Of a stretch of DNA of 8,047 bases, positions 6,368-8,047 are shown piece after piece. Position 1 is the first letter of the stretch, and each line of letters opens with the position of its first letter. The notes beneath the pieces are model-generated. The model saw only the letters and a list, made by a program, of their open reading frames with translations. It did not search any database and was not told where the DNA came from. The DNA comes from Sphingomonadales bacterium (lineage in GTDB: Bacteria; Pseudomonadota; Alphaproteobacteria; Sphingomonadales; Sphingomonadaceae): the NCBI GenBank assembly GCA_018067055.1, contig JAGPVK010000112.1, forward strand, positions 1 to 8,047, given 5' to 3'. The position numbers and the translations under genes were made by a program.

Positions 6368-6817
6368 AATATCATCTCTCTTCCGCTGTAGACCCGATCA
6401 GTAAGCCAGCTTTGCAATGCCAACGCCCCGTTCGCGGTCTCGACATGCATCAGAAAGACAGAATAAATAGTAAATCACAATTGAATTAACCCTGTTTCCC
6501 CGTGGAAAATGGAGAAATATGTTAACAGCCAGTATCCAGCCACAGTTAATGTCCCGAATTGGAACCATTTGAGATGGCTTTCTTGCAAAATCGCGAAAAA
6601 TAAAGATTTTTGGGCTAAACAACGGAGCGCCAAAGGCGATTCAGGGTTATCCAATTATGCGCTACGTCATCTTGTCGATGGGTGAAATTTTCCAATTACT
6701 GGATTATTGAATGAACGGTGATTTTGCGCCTTGTTTCCAATGAGTCCGCTGGGTATAGGCCCGCCGTATATATGGTCCAGCCCTCCGGATTCGGCCAGGG
6801 CATGATGTTTGGAGAGT
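6368..6817. other. AT-rich divergent intergenic region between the Ser-rich gene and dksA
   Basis: 450 bases with no convincing gene. It must hold promoters for both divergent genes, but I could not pick out a clear -35/-10 pair for either. Isolated TTAA words at 6486, 6522 and 6546 recall CtrA half-sites, but none forms the full TTAA-N7-TTAA. A 17-codon frame at 6519-6572 has GGAG four bases upstream and is treated as a weak candidate only. A hairpin lies at the dksA-proximal end. Confidence 0.6.
6780..6801 (+). promoter_or_regulatory. Hairpin in the dksA leader
   Basis: GCCCT (6780-6784) pairs with AGGGC (6797-6801). Inside it CCG pairs with CGG around a GATT loop, with two unpaired C residues. 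It ends 9 bases before the GGAG of dksA, so the folded RNA would sit next to the ribosome site. No T-run follows, so it is not a terminator. It may be a leader stabiliser or translational control element, or chance. Confidence 0.3.
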
Positions 6818-7285
6818 ATGTTGGCATCCTCGGTAAAAAAAGCATCCGCAAAAAATGGCGCAAATGGCGCAGATCTGGTCCTTGCAGACGGGTATGAACC
6901 CAGTGAAGACGAAGAGTTCATGAACGAGCGCCAGCTCGCTTTTTTCAGACAGGCCCTGAAAAAATGGAAGCAGGAAATCATCGACGAATCAAAGGAAACT
7001 CTGGCACATTTGCAAGATGGTCCGATTCAGGAAGCCGACCTCAATGACCGGGCGTCGAGCGAAACTGACTGGGGCCTGGAACTCAGAACCCGCGATCGTC
7101 AACGCAAGCTGACATCCAAAATTGATTCCGCACTGCGACGGATTGAAGAAGGCGAATATGGCTATTGCCAGGTTACCGGCGAACCAATTTCGCTCGACCG
7201 ACTGAAAGCTCGGCCGATCGCCACAATGACGGTCGAAGCGCAGGAAGCGCATGAACGGAACGAGAAAATCTCGCGCGATCAGTAA
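6818..7285 (+). CDS. dksA: RNA polymerase-binding transcription factor DksA (single-cysteine type)
   Basis: 155 residues. DksA enters the RNA polymerase secondary channel and, with ppGpp, changes initiation at rRNA, ribosomal and biosynthetic promoters. A helical hairpin spans about 30-110. Its tip carries DLNDRA (74-79), the DxxDxA motif needed for activity. The zinc-finger region reads YGYCQVTGEPI (115-125) and later MTVEA, so only Cys117 of the canonical four cysteines remains; the globular fold signatures GEPISLDRLKARP and ATMTVEAQE are intact. Alphaproteobacterial DksA proteins of this cysteine-poor kind are known, so this is not decay. ATG at 6818 is in-frame with the family-like MLASSVKKASAKNGANGADL start; GGAG lies only 3 bases upstream. 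TTG at 6821 would have 6-base spacing and cannot be excluded. The N-terminus is Lys/Ala-rich and short, as in related proteins. Confidence 0.95.
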   Translation: MLASSVKKASAKNGANGADLVLADGYEPSEDEEFMNERQLAFFRQALKKWKQEIIDESKETLAHLQDGPIQEADLNDRASSETDWGLELRTRDRQRKLTSKIDSALRRIEEGEYGYCQVTGEPISLDRLKARPIATMTVEAQEAHERNEKISRDQ

Positions 7286-7475
7286 TATAATTTACGGTTG
7301 CATCCAAAAATTAGCATTTGGGGCTTTCCGCCGTTGTCGATATCTGAAGGAACCGCTGAGCTGGGCCATATTTTCCATGAGAAAAGATCCCAGATATTAA
7401 CCAAATTTGCACCTCTTTGGCTTTAGTATTTGCTTTGCGACACATGTCTTTACATTTATCGACTACAGGAAGCCC

Positions 7476-7886
7476 ATGAAAGAAACATTTGACGATAGTC
7501 TGAAAATGAACAGCCAGGCGCTCGGCCACCCGAAGCGAGAACTCGATCGCGACAGTCTGTTTCTAAAAGCAGAATTGCGCATCGTTGATGGCGATAACTG
7601 TGGCGAAGTACGCATCCGCAATCTATCTGCTGGTGGCCTGATGGCCGAAGCTCCAGTGCTTACAAAGCGAGGGGACAAGGTCGAATTGGAACTGCGGAAT
7701 ATTGGTCGCGTCACCGGACATGTCGCCTGGGTCGCTCAAGGCCGATTCGGCGTCGCATTTGACCATCCGATTGACCCGAAACTCGCCAGAAAGCCAGTCG
7801 GACAAACCAAATCTGAATTGCCCCGCTACTTGCGCCACCCTACCCAGAATCCCCCCGCCTTCCGCCGGGGGCCAACTTCGCGCTAG
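7476..7886 (+). CDS. PilZ-domain protein, probable c-di-GMP receptor
   Basis: 136 residues, essentially one PilZ domain. RELDR (21-25) gives the RxxxR motif and NLSAGG (49-54) the (D/N)xSxxG motif; these two clasp a c-di-GMP dimer in PilZ proteins. The beta-barrel continues through VTGHVAWVAQGRFGVAFDHPID (79-100), whose W and GVAF are typical. The last 35 residues are basic and Pro-rich with no recognised domain. No signal peptide or transmembrane helix, so a small cytoplasmic adaptor is likely, linking c-di-GMP to motility, polysaccharide or cell-cycle targets; partner unknown. I chose ATG at 7476 because AGGA lies 5 bases upstream; the longer frame from 7407 lacks a ribosome site and adds a non-conserved hydrophobic stretch. 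It lies 190 bases after dksA, with no terminator seen between. Confidence 0.88.
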   Translation: MKETFDDSLKMNSQALGHPKRELDRDSLFLKAELRIVDGDNCGEVRIRNLSAGGLMAEAPVLTKRGDKVELELRNIGRVTGHVAWVAQGRFGVAFDHPIDPKLARKPVGQTKSELPRYLRHPTQNPPAFRRGPTSR

Positions 7887-7946
7887 ACTGCGGGTCGAAC
7901 TCCCACAATATAGCTTGATTAGAATAACTTCCCTGCATAGGACGCG

Positions 7947-7962
7947 TTAATCAGTCGATTAA
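7947..7962. promoter_or_regulatory. Perfect inverted repeat TTAATC-AGTC-GATTAA, possible operator
   Basis: Six-base arms separated by 4 bases, ending 13 bases before the next start codon and just upstream of its ribosome site. The position suits a repressor operator over the promoter or 5' end of the racemase/CoA-transferase gene. It also contains two TTAA boxes spaced by 8 rather than the 7 of a CtrA site. Confidence 0.35.
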
Positions 7963-7975
7963 ACGGGAGCAGGAC

Positions 7976-8047
7976 ATGGCGGGACCATTAAGCGGTATCA
8001 ATATCATCGAGTTTGCCGGGATCGGTCCCGGACCCTTTTGCGGCATG
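7976..8047 (+). CDS. CaiB/BaiF family CoA-transferase or alpha-methylacyl-CoA racemase, N-terminus (3' partial)
   Basis: Only 24 codons are in the window: MAGPLSGINIIEFAGIGPGP, then FCGM. The GPLxGxxIIEFAGIGPGPF opening is characteristic of family III CoA-transferases and in particular of alpha-methylacyl-CoA racemases, which epimerise 2-methyl-branched acyl-CoAs before beta-oxidation. The catalytic Asp lies beyond the window edge, so racemase versus transferase cannot be settled. Start is ATG at 7976 with GGAG 6 bases upstream. It is 89 bases downstream of the PilZ gene with its own candidate operator, so it probably begins a separate unit. Confidence 0.85.
   Translation, partial: MAGPLSGINIIEFAGIGPGPFCGM

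Noticed and set aside
6486..6549. Cluster of TTAA words as a CtrA-binding site
   Set aside because: None of the pairs has the 7-base spacing of the TTAA-N7-TTAA consensus.
6398..6622. 74-codon minus-strand frame in the divergent spacer
   Set aside because: No ribosome site, no family resemblance, and low coding character in an AT-rich promoter region.
6740..6805. 21-codon frame ending just before dksA
   Set aside because: No ribosome site, and its sequence overlaps the leader hairpin; probably chance.
7290..7320. CCAAA/TTTGG pairing after dksA as a terminator
   Set aside because: The five-base stem is AT-rich and has no T-run after it.
7852..7871. GC-rich hairpin CCCCCG/CGGGGG as a terminator
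   Set aside because: It is inside the PilZ coding region, has only 6 pairs and no T-run on either strand.

Overview
The window looks like part of a sphingomonad-type alphaproteobacterial chromosome. The serS-surE-LytM lipoprotein order, the single-cysteine DksA and the AP-rich protein styles point to Sphingomonadales, possibly near Sphingopyxis, Sphingorhabdus or Parasphingorhabdus. This is inference from family resemblance, as no search was run. GC is about 55% over most of the window but clearly higher in the first ~960 bases.

Left edge (1-1032): a 5'-truncated reading frame carries a rhomboid serine-protease motif. It stops shortly afterwards with a tail that does not look rhomboid, so it may be a hybrid gene or an assembly join. 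It converges on a GC-rich alpha/beta hydrolase on the minus strand.

Centre (1033-5310): four tightly packed minus-strand genes, transcribed in the order serS, surE, nlpD-like, K+ channel. The hydrolase follows them. serS and surE overlap by one base (TGATG), and nlpD and the channel are 7 bases apart. SerS supplies seryl-tRNA and SurE is a stationary-phase nucleotidase. The lipoprotein has two LysM domains and a LytM domain that has lost zinc ligands, so it probably activates cell-wall amidases rather than cutting peptidoglycan. The channel has a TTTGYGD filter and an RCK (TrkA-N) domain.

5359-6367: a stand-alone minus-strand gene with its own intrinsic terminator. It encodes a Ser/Gly/Thr low-complexity protein with poly-Ser runs of 22 and 16 residues and a VPAPP-hydrophobic-RRRK tail resembling PEP-CTERM (exosortase) sorting signals. 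This is the most unusual gene in the window.

Right side (6368-8047): a 450-base AT-rich divergent intergenic region, then plus-strand dksA (zinc-cysteine-poor type), a small PilZ-domain protein likely to bind c-di-GMP, and the first 24 codons of a CaiB/BaiF CoA-transferase or alpha-methylacyl-CoA racemase preceded by a perfect inverted repeat.

I see no RNA genes, CRISPR array, insertion sequence or defence system. Apart from the Ser-rich protein and the odd left edge, this is ordinary core chromosome.
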